The notes beneath the pieces are model-generated. The model searched no databases and was not told the origin of the DNA. It saw only the letters and a list, made by a program, of their open reading frames with translations. The position numbers and the translations under genes are program-made. Below, in pieces: positions 43,493 through 52,601 of a stretch of DNA of 53,228 nucleotides; position 1 is the stretch's first letter; each line of letters opens with the position of its first letter. The stretch is from an uncultured Armatimonadota bacterium (GTDB lineage: Bacteria; Armatimonadota; Fimbriimonadia; Fimbriimonadales; Fimbriimonadaceae), in the NCBI GenBank assembly GCA_903904815.1, contig CAIVDU010000031.1, positions 196,266 through 249,493 of the forward strand, in the 5' to 3' direction.

Positions 43493-43525
43493 ATGAACCT
43501 GAGCAGAACGGAGATCGTAGGATGA
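43493..43525 (+). CDS. Ten-codon leader ORF overlapping the M56 start
   Basis: ATG 43493 with GAGGA 6 nt upstream reads MNLSRTEIVG and stops at TGA 43523-43525, overlapping the M56 ATG as ATGA. The M56 start itself has no good ribosome site, so ribosomes arriving from this mini-gene would restart on it. The peptide resembles the opening of BlaI-family proteins (a LSRTE-type first helix), and ATGA overlap is the usual blaI-blaR1 junction. It could be the stump of a lost blaI. The resemblance is only a few residues long. Confidence 0.5.
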   Translation: MNLSRTEIVG

Positions 43526-46410
43526 CATTCATCAAAGCGCTGGGCTGGACGTTGGTGCACAGCACCTGGGAGATTGCGATGATCGCTGGCGTTCTCTTCT
43601 CGACCACTCTCCTTTGGCGTGCGGCAAAGACCAAGACCCGCTACTTTCTGAGTCTGGTTGCCCTTGCCGGTTGCGCATTGGCTCCGATGGCGACCTATGT
43701 CGCCTTGGTTTCGTCAGCAATCCCGGTCACGCAACCGGAGCCAGCATTTTTGCCGGCAACGAAGTTGATTGTGGCGAAACCTGCTCCAGTTCCAGTGACT
43801 CGGCCCTTGGCTCAGAACCCCACGCAGATCGAAGAGAAGGTCGAGCCTTATCTTCCGAGCGTCGTGCTGCTGTGGTTTGGTGGATTAGTCGTGATGTCGC
43901 TTCGTCTTTTAGGCGGCGTCTTTGCTCTTGAGCGAATGAAAAGGCGATCGTCGATTGACCTGGAACCGAAGTGGGACTTGCTTGCCAACTCAATCGCCCA
44001 GAAACTCGGAGTGCGGCGAAGACTTATCCTGCGGGTCTCAGCGGATCTGGATTCTCCGGCGGTGGTCGGGATTCTGAAGTCGGTGATTCTGCTACCCGCA
44101 AGTGTGTTAACGAAGCTAAGCCCTTCTCAGATGGAGGCGCTTCTGGCTCATGAGATTGCCCACGTCCGGCGGCACGATTTCGCCGTAAACTTGGTTCAAT
44201 CCGTGATCGAGACAGTGATGTTTTATCACCCCGCGGTGTGGTGGATCTCTTCAGTCGTGAGGGACGAGCGGGAACATTGCTGCGACGACCTCGCGGTTCA
44301 GGTGGTGGGGGATCCAACGGCGTACGCTCAAACGCTCATGCGACTCGAAGAATTGAGACTCTCTCCTCGATTCGCGATGGCCGCAAATGGTGGAAACCTT
44401 CTTAGCCGGATTCGGCGATTGGTTCTGGGTCCACAACGCCGACCGGTCCGCAGTTCATTCTGGGTGGCCGCCGCGATGGTTCTCGTGATCTCAGCCGGCT
44501 TTGCCAACAGCATTTCCGCCCAGGATGTGAAACCCCTGATCGCCCACGGAACTGTGCTTGATCCTAGTGGTCATCCGACGGTCGGGGCGACGATTTACTT
44601 GCAAAAGTACAATTTGAAGCTCGGTCGGCAATTGGGCGATCAGACCCTTATCTCCGATTCAAAGGGAGAGTTCGAGTTCACGGTTGCCCCGGACGATAAT
44701 TACCAACTTGGCGCGTATCGCGCCGGTGTCGGAGTTGGTTTTGCCCGATCCGCCAAAGACCTTCACGTGGTGGTTCAACTGGATCCGTCCACAGCCGTTC
44801 ACCTTCGAGCGATCGATACCCACGGGAAGGGTCTTGCCGGAATCCGTTTACAGCCGACGTTTATCTCCTCTCGCCAAGGAGGCATGCCGATCCCATCCCT
44901 GTTTGCGAAACTTTCGGGAGTCACGGATTCCTCGGGGCGAGTGGTTCTGCACGATATCCCAAAGGACGACTACGTCACCTTTGGGACGCCGGATACTCGC
45001 TTTGCCGACGTCAAGAACTACTGGACGCCCAACGTGAAAGCGGGGTTTAAGGAGACAACTCTTGTGTTTGGGCCGCCATGCCAGGTCGAAGGAATGATTC
45101 AGTTCAATGAAGTAGCTCCATCGAGGGCGCGTGTCGCGATGATTCCCTTCGCGGGCTATCCAATTCAGACTACGGTTTCCGACGACCAAGGACGATTTCA
45201 CTACGACCGCCTTCCTCCGGAAAACTTTCAGGTAATGGCATCACCGATTGACCCTGTGAATCACAGGTGGATTGCGGTGAAGAAGAGCGTCACCACGTCA
45301 CCAGCTAAGGCGGCGGTTGTTCAAATAGACGCCGAACCGGGTGCCGGCATTTCAGGGGCTGTGGTCGACCCGAAGGGGCGAATCGTGAGAGAAGGAGCGG
45401 TTTCGATCCTTCGAGGCGTGGACCCGCGATCTACGGAAACGACCGTCGGAATATTGAGAGATGGAACGTTCTCAGCACGACTGCTTCCCGGTAAGTACTT
45501 CCTGGCGGTGGTTTCGGTAGCGCCGAGACCTCCAACTACCGAAGTGACACTGGCGACGGGAGATGAAAAAAGGGTCCGTCTAACCACCGAGCACGCCATG
45601 ACAGATGTGGAGTGTAGCGCCGTGGACGAGTCTGGCAAGCCGGTCGCGGACGCGCAGGTCTACCTGTATGATCGTCGAAAGTTTGGTACTCAACTCGGGC
45701 AGACGGTCTTGATGAACACGCAGATGTCGCATATATCCATCCCCGAAGAATCGGTCGGGCACTTTTATGGGAACGGTTTCAAGGGAAACCTGTTTAGCGA
45801 CCCTCAGGTTCTTCCGACGAACGGGCGAATGGTGATCCACCTTCACCCGGCAAAGCTGTCCTCGGTGGGTGGCGTGGTGACGGACACCCACGGACACCCA
45901 ATCCCCCACGCCTCGGTGACGCTCGGATTTTCCGGTACGCGCGAGTTCATCGGGGATCTGGAAGAGATGGGGCCGTGGACGCAAACGACCAGCGCCGATG
46001 GGCGATACCTGTTTTCTGGCCTCTATCCCACCTCGAATCCGATCTTGATGGCTACCGCCAAGGGGTACGCCGATTTTCAAACCGAGACTGTTACGTTGAT
46101 TCCGGGGAAGAGAAAAGCACTTCAACCCTTGCGCCTGAAGTCGGCCAGCTTCGTGAACGGAACCGTGCTCGACCAGAACGGAAAACCGGTCGAGGGCGCC
46201 CAAGTGAGCGTTCGAGCGAATCAGGTTTCCGACTTCTTCAAAAAGACCGACGCCAAAGGACGATTTCATATCGATCGAGTGCTGCCAGGAACCTATTGGC
46301 TGGATATTTCCAAGGGCTACTCCGAGGCTCACCTCCACGCGCGAACGGGTACCGACTCCACTTATCGCATCAAGATCGCCCCTGGAAACCAGAAGAGCAC
46401 GAGCTATTGA
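43522..46410 (+). CDS. M56 (BlaR1-type) membrane metalloprotease with C-terminal CnaB-like repeats
   Basis: 962 residues. Hydrophobic helices at about 8-30, 40-62, 112-135 and a last one near 313-332. The cytoplasmic protease has HEIAHVRRHD (His210, Glu211, His214) and DEREHCCDDLA (248-258), the M56 zinc signature. BlaR1/MecR1 carry a penicillin-binding sensor after the last helix. Here that part is replaced by about 630 residues of carboxypeptidase-regulatory/CnaB-like repeats: HGTVLDPSGHPTVGATIYLQ (~341), GISGAVVDPKGRIVREGAVS (~609), GGVVTDTHGHPIPHASVTLG (~785), NGTVLDQNGKPVEGAQVSVR (~878). By analogy it senses an envelope signal and triggers loss of a BlaI repressor. It is translationally coupled to the leader ORF and followed by another CnaB-like gene. 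Confidence 0.93.
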   Translation: MTFIKALGWTLVHSTWEIAMIAGVLFSTTLLWRAAKTKTRYFLSLVALAGCALAPMATYVALVSSAIPVTQPEPAFLPATKLIVAKPAPVPVTRPLAQNPTQIEEKVEPYLPSVVLLWFGGLVVMSLRLLGGVFALERMKRRSSIDLEPKWDLLANSIAQKLGVRRRLILRVSADLDSPAVVGILKSVILLPASVLTKLSPSQMEALLAHEIAHVRRHDFAVNLVQSVIETVMFYHPAVWWISSVVRDEREHCCDDLAVQVVGDPTAYAQTLMRLEELRLSPRFAMAANGGNLLSRIRRLVLGPQRRPVRSSFWVAAAMVLVISAGFANSISAQDVKPLIAHGTVLDPSGHPTVGATIYLQKYNLKLGRQLGDQTLISDSKGEFEFTVAPDDNYQLGAYRAGVGVGFARSAKDLHVVVQLDPSTAVHLRAIDTHGKGLAGIRLQPTFISSRQGGMPIPSLFAKLSGVTDSSGRVVLHDIPKDDYVTFGTPDTRFADVKNYWTPNVKAGFKETTLVFGPPCQVEGMIQFNEVAPSRARVAMIPFAGYPIQTTVSDDQGRFHYDRLPPENFQVMASPIDPVNHRWIAVKKSVTTSPAKAAVVQIDAEPGAGISGAVVDPKGRIVREGAVSILRGVDPRSTETTVGILRDGTFSARLLPGKYFLAVVSVAPRPPTTEVTLATGDEKRVRLTTEHAMTDVECSAVDESGKPVADAQVYLYDRRKFGTQLGQTVLMNTQMSHISIPEESVGHFYGNGFKGNLFSDPQVLPTNGRMVIHLHPAKLSSVGGVVTDTHGHPIPHASVTLGFSGTREFIGDLEEMGPWTQTTSADGRYLFSGLYPTSNPILMATAKGYADFQTETVTLIPGKRKALQPLRLKSASFVNGTVLDQNGKPVEGAQVSVRANQVSDFFKKTDAKGRFHIDRVLPGTYWLDISKGYSEAHLHARTGTDSTYRIKIAPGNQKSTSY

Positions 46411-46431
46411 TTCAAACCCATTGCAGATTCT

Positions 46432-46461
46432 CATCAAGGCGAGGTAGACCTCGCCTCGATG
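46432..46461 (+). promoter_or_regulatory. Hairpin covering the start codon of the CnaB-like gene
   Basis: GGCGAGGT (46438-46445) and ACCTCGCC (46448-46455) are exact complements with only AG between them, and CATC (46432-46435) with GATG (46458-46461) extends the stem over the ATG at 46459. The only purine-rich ribosome-site candidate (GCGAGG) is inside the stem. Folded RNA would hide the start, while ribosomes finishing the M56 gene 49 bp upstream could open it. No T-run, so not a terminator. Confidence 0.55.
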
Positions 46462-47646
46462 AGTCGGCAAATTGAAACTAGCCGAAACTCCACCTGGCTC
46501 ATCATCGGACTCATCCTGGTTTGCCTGAGCTGTCTTCTGGGCAATCTCTTTCCCAAGCCGATTCCGAAGGTTCACGTTCACGGCCGAGTCGCCGACCCGC
46601 AGGGAGCCTCGGTACCCTTTGCCACCGTATTTCTCTGTCTCTTTGATTCTGACCACAAGCCGATCCAACCAGTCCAGGTTCTTTTTTGCGACCGGAAGGG
46701 TGAATTTCAGTTCGAACGAGATCGCACCCAAACCTTCGTTGTCGGCGCTGATCGCAAAGGCATAGGTATGGGCCTGTTTGCGGAGGGAGACGGCGATGAG
46801 AACGTCGTCCGACTCATTCGCGGCAGCCTTTTTCGTCCCCGGTTCGTCGACTCTTCTGGCAGGCCAATGAAGGGCGTCCGCGTTCAGCCTATGTACACGT
46901 CTCTCGCATACGGCGGTCTTCGACCACCCCGCAACCTATTCCAGTTGATGAGCCGAGCGACCGACTCTGACGGAGGAGCGACGTTCGAAGACGTCCCAGT
47001 CGGACGACAATACGCAGTTGAAGCCGCTTCTGATCAATATGCGGAAGTCCCCATCTTCAACGGCCGCCACCGTTCCCGCAACCGAAGTGAGTTTCGGACC
47101 ATGCTGGTTCCGTCGTGCAAGATTAACGGCATCGTCACCAAATATGGCCAGCCGGTTGCCGGGGCCATGGTATACGCAGCCCCGGGGCCGAGGGGCGGTT
47201 CTGTGCTTACCGATGGCCACGGGAGGTTCAGCATCGACCGCGTTCCCGAAGGAGCCGTTGAAATTGAAGCCGTGCCGTGGAATTCCTGGCAGGGCGAATG
47301 GGCCTGCCGCCCTGCCCTCGTGCAAGCCCAACGAGACGTGGTTGCTTCGGCGGAAGTTCATGTTGAGGAAGGCGCATCGGTCTCAGTAAAGCTAGTGGGC
47401 ACAGACGGAGCGCCCAAGTCAGCGGTACGGCTCTCATTTGCGCAAATAGGAGATAAGCGGCCGCAACGATTCATCATGCGCCTGAACCCCGACGGAGCAC
47501 TTGAAATCAGGCTCCTCGCCGGGAAGTACCGGGTGAAATTCGCTGGATCGAAGCTGGGGCCAATAGTCGATGTCAAGGATGGCCAAGATCAGACTGTACG
47601 CATCGTCGTCCCCGCTGGGGCAGAGCCTCAATCGGGTACACCCTAA
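46459..47646 (+). CDS. Membrane-anchored CnaB-like/carboxypeptidase-regulatory repeat protein
   Basis: 395 residues. One N-terminal anchor (WLIIGLILVCLSCLLGNLF, about 13-31), the rest outside. Repeats include VHGRVADPQGASVPFATVFL (~38) and INGIVTKYGQPVAGAMVYAA (~222), with LTDGHGRFSIDRVPEGAVEI after the second. It resembles the C-terminal part of the M56 protein, and in overall plan (anchor plus two such repeats) the protein encoded behind BlaI at 25052-25933. Probably co-transcribed with the M56 gene. Function unknown: a ligand-binding or structural partner of the sensor is a reasonable guess. Confidence 0.85.
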   Translation: MSRQIETSRNSTWLIIGLILVCLSCLLGNLFPKPIPKVHVHGRVADPQGASVPFATVFLCLFDSDHKPIQPVQVLFCDRKGEFQFERDRTQTFVVGADRKGIGMGLFAEGDGDENVVRLIRGSLFRPRFVDSSGRPMKGVRVQPMYTSLAYGGLRPPRNLFQLMSRATDSDGGATFEDVPVGRQYAVEAASDQYAEVPIFNGRHRSRNRSEFRTMLVPSCKINGIVTKYGQPVAGAMVYAAPGPRGGSVLTDGHGRFSIDRVPEGAVEIEAVPWNSWQGEWACRPALVQAQRDVVASAEVHVEEGASVSVKLVGTDGAPKSAVRLSFAQIGDKRPQRFIMRLNPDGALEIRLLAGKYRVKFAGSKLGPIVDVKDGQDQTVRIVVPAGAEPQSGTP

Positions 47647-47649
47647 GGA

Positions 47650-48483
47650 ATGAGACTTAGACTTTCCCTCGCTGTCGCCGGGCTGACCCTTTCGCTCGTA
47701 GCGTGGGGACAGATGGGGTCTCAGGCTTCTGTCGATTCGACCGCCGTGGCAACCACGCCGAATGTGGATGTCACCAAGGTCCACATCGATCAGCTTCTCG
47801 GGTCTCAGGTTCCGATGACATCGGAATTTAAGGATTGGGACGGTTCCACCGTCACCATGGGCAGCCTCTTAGGAGTTCGTCCAGCAATCCTCGTTCCCAT
47901 CTTCTACAACTGCACGGGCGTTTGCAATGTGGAACTCCAGTCGCTCCTTGCGACGATCGGGAACTTCAAGTCGAGAAAGCTGGGCGTCGACTACGACGTG
48001 ATTATCCTCAGCATTAACCCGACGGAGGGACCGGAACTGGCGGCGGGGAAGCGCAAGAACGTCTTGAACACCCTCAACATGACTGGAGCGGAGAAGTCGT
48101 GGCACTTCTTGACCGGCAGCATGCCGAACATTCGCTCGGTGACGGACGCAGTTGGGTTCAAATACACCTACGATGCGGATAAGAACGTGGTGAACCATCC
48201 TTCCGGCATCATGATCCTGTCGCCTTCGGGCCAGGTCTCCAGCTACATGTATGGAGCAGTCTACGACGTTCCGACGATGCAGGCCGACATCGACACCGCC
48301 AAGAAGGGCCGCATCGGCGCTAAGGCCGCCGAGGTCTTCTTCGGTTGCATTCATGTAGACCCGATCACCGGCAAGCGATCGATCGTGATCGAGAATGTCC
48401 TGCGCGTGATGGGTGTGATGACGGTTCTTGTGCTGATTGGGTCGATCCTAACCCTTTCCGGCAAAAAGATCATCCGTCGGTAG
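47650..48483 (+). CDS. SCO1/SenC/PrrC-family copper/thiol protein
   Basis: 277 residues. Signal peptide or anchor MRLRLSLAVAGLTLSLVAWG, thioredoxin-like domain with the SCO motif FYNCTGVC (Cys88, Cys92) and the distal copper ligand His183 (NHPSG). These three bind copper for delivery to the CuA site of cytochrome c oxidase. A second hydrophobic helix at the C-terminus (VLRVMGVMTVLVLIGSILTL) is unusual for single-anchor SCO proteins but common in this lineage's longer forms. It starts 3 bp after the previous stop; no oxidase genes are nearby in the window. Confidence 0.9.
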   Translation: MRLRLSLAVAGLTLSLVAWGQMGSQASVDSTAVATTPNVDVTKVHIDQLLGSQVPMTSEFKDWDGSTVTMGSLLGVRPAILVPIFYNCTGVCNVELQSLLATIGNFKSRKLGVDYDVIILSINPTEGPELAAGKRKNVLNTLNMTGAEKSWHFLTGSMPNIRSVTDAVGFKYTYDADKNVVNHPSGIMILSPSGQVSSYMYGAVYDVPTMQADIDTAKKGRIGAKAAEVFFGCIHVDPITGKRSIVIENVLRVMGVMTVLVLIGSILTLSGKKIIRR

Positions 48484-48510
48484 GCTCTGGCGGGGTAAAC
48501 CTCCGCTTGA

Positions 48511-51500
48511 ATGTCCCTCATTTCCGATCAGGTCCTACAGCGTTCATTCGGGCGCGGGGCAATCGAACGTGGACGCCTTACGGTTAGCCGGGTAATCCGG
48601 GCGAACGTCCAAGATGACGGGTCGATTATCGGAGTCACCCGGGGCAGCCAGGGCCAACTTTACGAGCAATCGATCCAGTCCTCTACCGGCGGAAAGATCA
48701 AGGGGGCGTGCACCTGTCCCTTAAGCTGGAACTGCAAGCATTGTGTGGCGGTCATCGTGAAGCTCGGGAGACTTCCAGGTTCAGTGGACCGCGTAGTACC
48801 CCTATTCGAAGAGTCGGAAGGAGACGCGCCAGCGATTGCGCTGGACAACCCGGCACTGGACCACACGACGCGCCAGTGGCTACGAAGCATCAAAGATGCA
48901 GTAACGCCGAAAGCAAAGGAAGAAAAGGCTTCTCCAGTTCAAACGATCCTGTTTTTGCTTTCCGAGCAGACGCCTGGCTACCAGGCCAAACGCTTGTACG
49001 TGAACGTGGTAACCGTTAAGCACCTGAAGTCGGGAGGCTTCGGGGTTCCCAAGCCGTACAAGATTTACCAGGCCTTCGCGGGCCAGTTCGCCGAGTTCAT
49101 CTCACCGGACGAGGCCGTGCTTCTCACCCTCCTATATCGAAGCTGCAAGCGCCTCGGCTACTCGGACTCGGTTTTCGAGATTGCCGGTCTCGATGCCGAT
49201 CGCGTCCTGGGAATGCTCCTGGATACCGGAAAGTGCCACTGGGAAGAGCCGGCGGGGCCATTGATGGTAACTGGCCCAGCCCGAAAGCTGTGTTTCCATT
49301 GGGTGAGCAACCAGGCTGGAGTGCAAACCTTGCGGATGCAGCCGGAACCAACCGGCAAGCTACTTCGCACTTCGCCGGCAAGATACGTGGATCTGCAGAC
49401 TGGGGAGTTGGGAATGCTCGACTCGGGCCTGACCACGGACTCGATGACGGCGCTGGTAGACGCGCCCGAGATCAAACCGGAGACCGCAGACACGGTTCGA
49501 CAAGCATTGATTCGGAGCTTCCCCGATCGGCCAGATCTGTGGCCGGAGGCGATTCATCCCCCGGAAGTTGTTCACATTGCCGCTGTGCCGATTTTGGCGA
49601 TGAGCCAGCAGATGGGATTTGAGCACCCGACTCACTCCGGAGTCCAAACCCAGGCCCGCCACTTTCCCACATTCCGCGTTTACTTCGAATACGGCGACCA
49701 GCGAATCGATTTCGAAGATGCTCGTTCAAAGGTGACCCTTAGCCGAGATGGGCAGCTGATTCAGTTCGTTCGAGATACCCACTTCGAAGTGGAATGCGAC
49801 CGTCGACTTCGACAATTGGGGCTGTCGAAGATCACGCCCCAAGAGACCCAAGCGAGGTTCAACTCCAAGAATGATAACGACTTCGTGGTCCCGGTTGGCA
49901 AACTGCCCGACTCGGACCTCATTCGGCGTGAGCTAACCTTCGATTTCATTCGAGAAAAGGGACCCCAACTCGAGTCCGAGGGCTGGCGGTTGGAAGTCGC
50001 TCGAGACCTTCAACTTCACGAATCGACGCCTGAATTTCGAATCGATGTCGAAGAAGGCTCCATCGACTGGTTCTCCATGTCACTCGGTTTCGAGATTGAG
50101 GGAGAACAGGTCGACCTGTTGCCCATCTTGGTGGAGGCCATCCGGAGGCTCAAATGGGACGGGACCCTGGGTGGCGAAGGCGGAGTCGACACAGGTCGCA
50201 ACCTGTATCACAAATTGAAGGACGGGAGGTATGTCCCGCTGCCTATCGAACGCCTCGCCCCGTTGGTCCGCACCATCTACGAATGGTACGGCCTCGAAAC
50301 GAAGCTGAAGGGCAAGCTCATTGTCGAGCGCTCTCGGATCGCTGATCTCGCGGCGCTGGAAGCGGCGGCTGAGGGCGTCCAGTGGCAGGGCTCCGACCGA
50401 TTGCGGGACTTGGGCCGTAAGTTGGCGGAGGTTGGAAACCTTCCTCCGGCAGCCCCGCCGAAGAAGCTGTTGGGATCGCTACGCCCCTATCAGCAGCAGG
50501 GGCTCGCCTGGCTTCAGTTGCTGCGGGAGTTCGGATTCGGGGCGATCTTGGCTGACGACATGGGGCTGGGTAAGACGGTCCAGACTATCTCTCATATCCT
50601 CGTGGAGAAAGCTGCGGGAAGGTTAGACGTTCCCGCATTGATCGTCGCTCCCACTAGCACCCTTCCCAACTGGAAGGCGGAGTTGGAGCAGTTCGCTCCC
50701 TCTCTGAAGGTGGTTTACGCCCAGGGATCAGACCGGAAAAAGGCGTTCGAATCGCTAAGCAAAGCGGACGTGGTGCTGACCACCTATCCCCTTCTGGCCC
50801 GGGATAAGGAGGTGCTGAATCAGACCGAATATCACTTGTTGGTGCTCGATGAGGCGCAGTACATCAAGAACTCAAAGACCACTTCATGGCATGCGGCCCG
50901 CGAGATTCGCGCGCGCCACAAGATCTGCTTGACGGGTACTCCGATGGAGAACCACCTTGGTGAACTCTGGAGCCTGTTCGAGTTCCTCATGCCTGGATTC
51001 TTGGGCGGCTCAGAGACGTTCAAGCGCAAATTCCGAACGCCTATCGAGTCCCACAAGAACGAGGTGGCACGTGAGCGATTGGCCAGCATCGTACGTCCGT
51101 TCATGCTGAGGCGAACCAAGGAGGCGGTGGCGACCGAGCTACCTCCGAAGACCGAAGTCCTGGAGCGAGTAGAACTCTCCGGTCCGCAGAGGGACCTTTA
51201 CGAAAGCCTTCGGCTGGCTATGAGCAAGCGGGTTCGAGACGAGATCGCGTCGAAGGGTTTGGCCAAAAGTCAGATCATCGTTCTCGATGCGCTCTTGAAA
51301 CTCCGCCAAGCGTGCTGTGATCCCAGGTTGGTCAAGGTCGAAGATGCCAAGGGGGTCGAAGGCAGTGCGAAGCTGGATCGACTGGTGGAACTGCTTGAGG
51401 AATTGAGGTCGGAGGGGCGGCAGGCCCTCGTGTTCTCCCAGTTCACGACGATGTTAGGTTTCATTGGCGATCGCCTGAATGAGATCGGCATCGAGTTCGT

Positions 51501-51870
51501 GACGATCACCGGCGATACGAAAGATCGAGCCACGCCGGTGAAGCGGTTCCAGAAGGGCGAGGTCCCGGTATTCCTGATCAGCTTGAAGGCGGGAGGAACC
51601 GGCCTCAACCTGACCGCAGCGGAAACGGTGATCCATTACGATCCTTGGTGGAACCCAGCCGTGGAGCGCCAGGCGACGGATCGAGCTCACCGAATTGGCC
51701 AAAAGAAGCCGGTTTTCGTGCACAAGCTGGTGGCCACCGACACGGTGGAAGAGCGGATCCTCGAACTCCAATCGCGAAAGGCCGACTTGGCTAATGCCCT
51801 TCTGGAGGGTGCTGAAAACCGGAAAACCGCCCTGGCGGCCGAAGACATCGATCTTTTCTTTGGGGAGTAA
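48511..51870 (+). CDS. SWIM zinc-finger SNF2-family helicase (Rad54/HepA-like)
   Basis: 1119 residues. The N-terminal SWIM finger CTCPLSWNCKHC gives Cys67, Cys69, Cys75, His77 (CxCx5CxH). A long middle region of the SNF2_N-associated type follows (about 100-640). The ATPase has Walker A DDMGLGKTVQTIS (Lys688), Walker B LVLDEAQYIKN (Asp780-Gln783), LTGTPMENHLGELWSLFEFL, then the helicase C domain: RQALVFSQFTTMLGF, SLKAGGTGLNLTAAETVIHY, ATDRAHRIGQ. ATP-driven translocation on double-stranded DNA, moving proteins or polymerase. Cytoplasmic. No nuclease or methylase partner is adjacent, so no defence role is indicated. Confidence 0.96.
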   Translation: MSLISDQVLQRSFGRGAIERGRLTVSRVIRANVQDDGSIIGVTRGSQGQLYEQSIQSSTGGKIKGACTCPLSWNCKHCVAVIVKLGRLPGSVDRVVPLFEESEGDAPAIALDNPALDHTTRQWLRSIKDAVTPKAKEEKASPVQTILFLLSEQTPGYQAKRLYVNVVTVKHLKSGGFGVPKPYKIYQAFAGQFAEFISPDEAVLLTLLYRSCKRLGYSDSVFEIAGLDADRVLGMLLDTGKCHWEEPAGPLMVTGPARKLCFHWVSNQAGVQTLRMQPEPTGKLLRTSPARYVDLQTGELGMLDSGLTTDSMTALVDAPEIKPETADTVRQALIRSFPDRPDLWPEAIHPPEVVHIAAVPILAMSQQMGFEHPTHSGVQTQARHFPTFRVYFEYGDQRIDFEDARSKVTLSRDGQLIQFVRDTHFEVECDRRLRQLGLSKITPQETQARFNSKNDNDFVVPVGKLPDSDLIRRELTFDFIREKGPQLESEGWRLEVARDLQLHESTPEFRIDVEEGSIDWFSMSLGFEIEGEQVDLLPILVEAIRRLKWDGTLGGEGGVDTGRNLYHKLKDGRYVPLPIERLAPLVRTIYEWYGLETKLKGKLIVERSRIADLAALEAAAEGVQWQGSDRLRDLGRKLAEVGNLPPAAPPKKLLGSLRPYQQQGLAWLQLLREFGFGAILADDMGLGKTVQTISHILVEKAAGRLDVPALIVAPTSTLPNWKAELEQFAPSLKVVYAQGSDRKKAFESLSKADVVLTTYPLLARDKEVLNQTEYHLLVLDEAQYIKNSKTTSWHAAREIRARHKICLTGTPMENHLGELWSLFEFLMPGFLGGSETFKRKFRTPIESHKNEVARERLASIVRPFMLRRTKEAVATELPPKTEVLERVELSGPQRDLYESLRLAMSKRVRDEIASKGLAKSQIIVLDALLKLRQACCDPRLVKVEDAKGVEGSAKLDRLVELLEELRSEGRQALVFSQFTTMLGFIGDRLNEIGIEFVTITGDTKDRATPVKRFQKGEVPVFLISLKAGGTGLNLTAAETVIHYDPWWNPAVERQATDRAHRIGQKKPVFVHKLVATDTVEERILELQSRKADLANALLEGAENRKTALAAEDIDLFFGE

Positions 51871-51929
51871 GTCCTGCGGCAGAGCTTCCCAAAGTTGTAT
51901 GAAGACGCCCTCACCGCTTATTATTTGCT

Positions 51930-52601
51930 GTGGGACTTTTAGATCGACTAGGCCGAAACAAGACACCTCGGCACGCAGTGCAAGAGGACTTGGCGGCTCA
52001 ACTCCTGTCGGTGAATCAGAACCCTTACTTTGCCGACAAGCTCCTAGCTGGCGGCGATGAGGTCGAAGGGGCTACTGGCCTCTTTGGCACCGAATCGACG
52101 AATCCGATTCCGGTGAATGGGCCTCGCGGTGAGCGAATCTATCTGACGTCCTTGCGTTCAAAAACGGGAAGTCAACTCTTGTTTCACCGCTTAGGAATGA
52201 TGGAATCCGAGATAACCGGTCAACTGCTCGACGTCTTCGAGGTGGCTGCCTTGGACGGCTTTTACCGTGGGTTCCTTTACTTCTCTCCCTACCATCCGCG
52301 ACGGTCTGTGAAACTCCCTGTGGGATTGTCACAGGTGGATTGGCCGGCGGACCCAATGGGGCAAATGTTTGCTACTTTGGGTGGATTCGGCGTGATGGGC
52401 CGCGTCGAGTCATTCCCAAGTGACCTCGAAGCCGCTCTCCGGTGCGATCGGTCGTTGACTATTGAGATTCTGGGCGAAGTCGTTGAACTCGGAGCCGTTG
52501 TTGCTAAACATTTGGCGCCCGAGCTACTCCGGTCCCCCCTAAACGGCCTCGATCCCATGCCAATGCCGGATGGAATAATCCCAGCTTCGCTTGCGATGTA
52601 G
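51930..52601 (+). CDS. Cytoplasmic protein of unknown function
   Basis: 223 residues from GTG 51930 (VGLLDRLGRNKTPRHAVQED). No signal, no membrane helix, no motif I recognise. The C-terminal part has FPSDLEAALRCDRSLTIEIL and Met-rich LDPMPMPDGIIPASLAM. It follows the SNF2 gene by 59 bp on the same strand and is the last gene before the rRNA promoter. Confidence 0.7.
   Translation: MGLLDRLGRNKTPRHAVQEDLAAQLLSVNQNPYFADKLLAGGDEVEGATGLFGTESTNPIPVNGPRGERIYLTSLRSKTGSQLLFHRLGMMESEITGQLLDVFEVAALDGFYRGFLYFSPYHPRRSVKLPVGLSQVDWPADPMGQMFATLGGFGVMGRVESFPSDLEAALRCDRSLTIEILGEVVELGAVVAKHLAPELLRSPLNGLDPMPMPDGIIPASLAM

Noticed and set aside
45580-46731. 383-codon minus-strand frame
   Set aside because: Antisense of the M56/CnaB genes; no motif, and it crosses two real genes.
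48511-52601. SNF2 helicase plus unknown gene as a defence system (DISARM- or Dnd-like)
   Set aside because: No nuclease, methylase, phospholipase or other defence partner beside it; SWIM-SNF2 helicases are common housekeeping-type genes.
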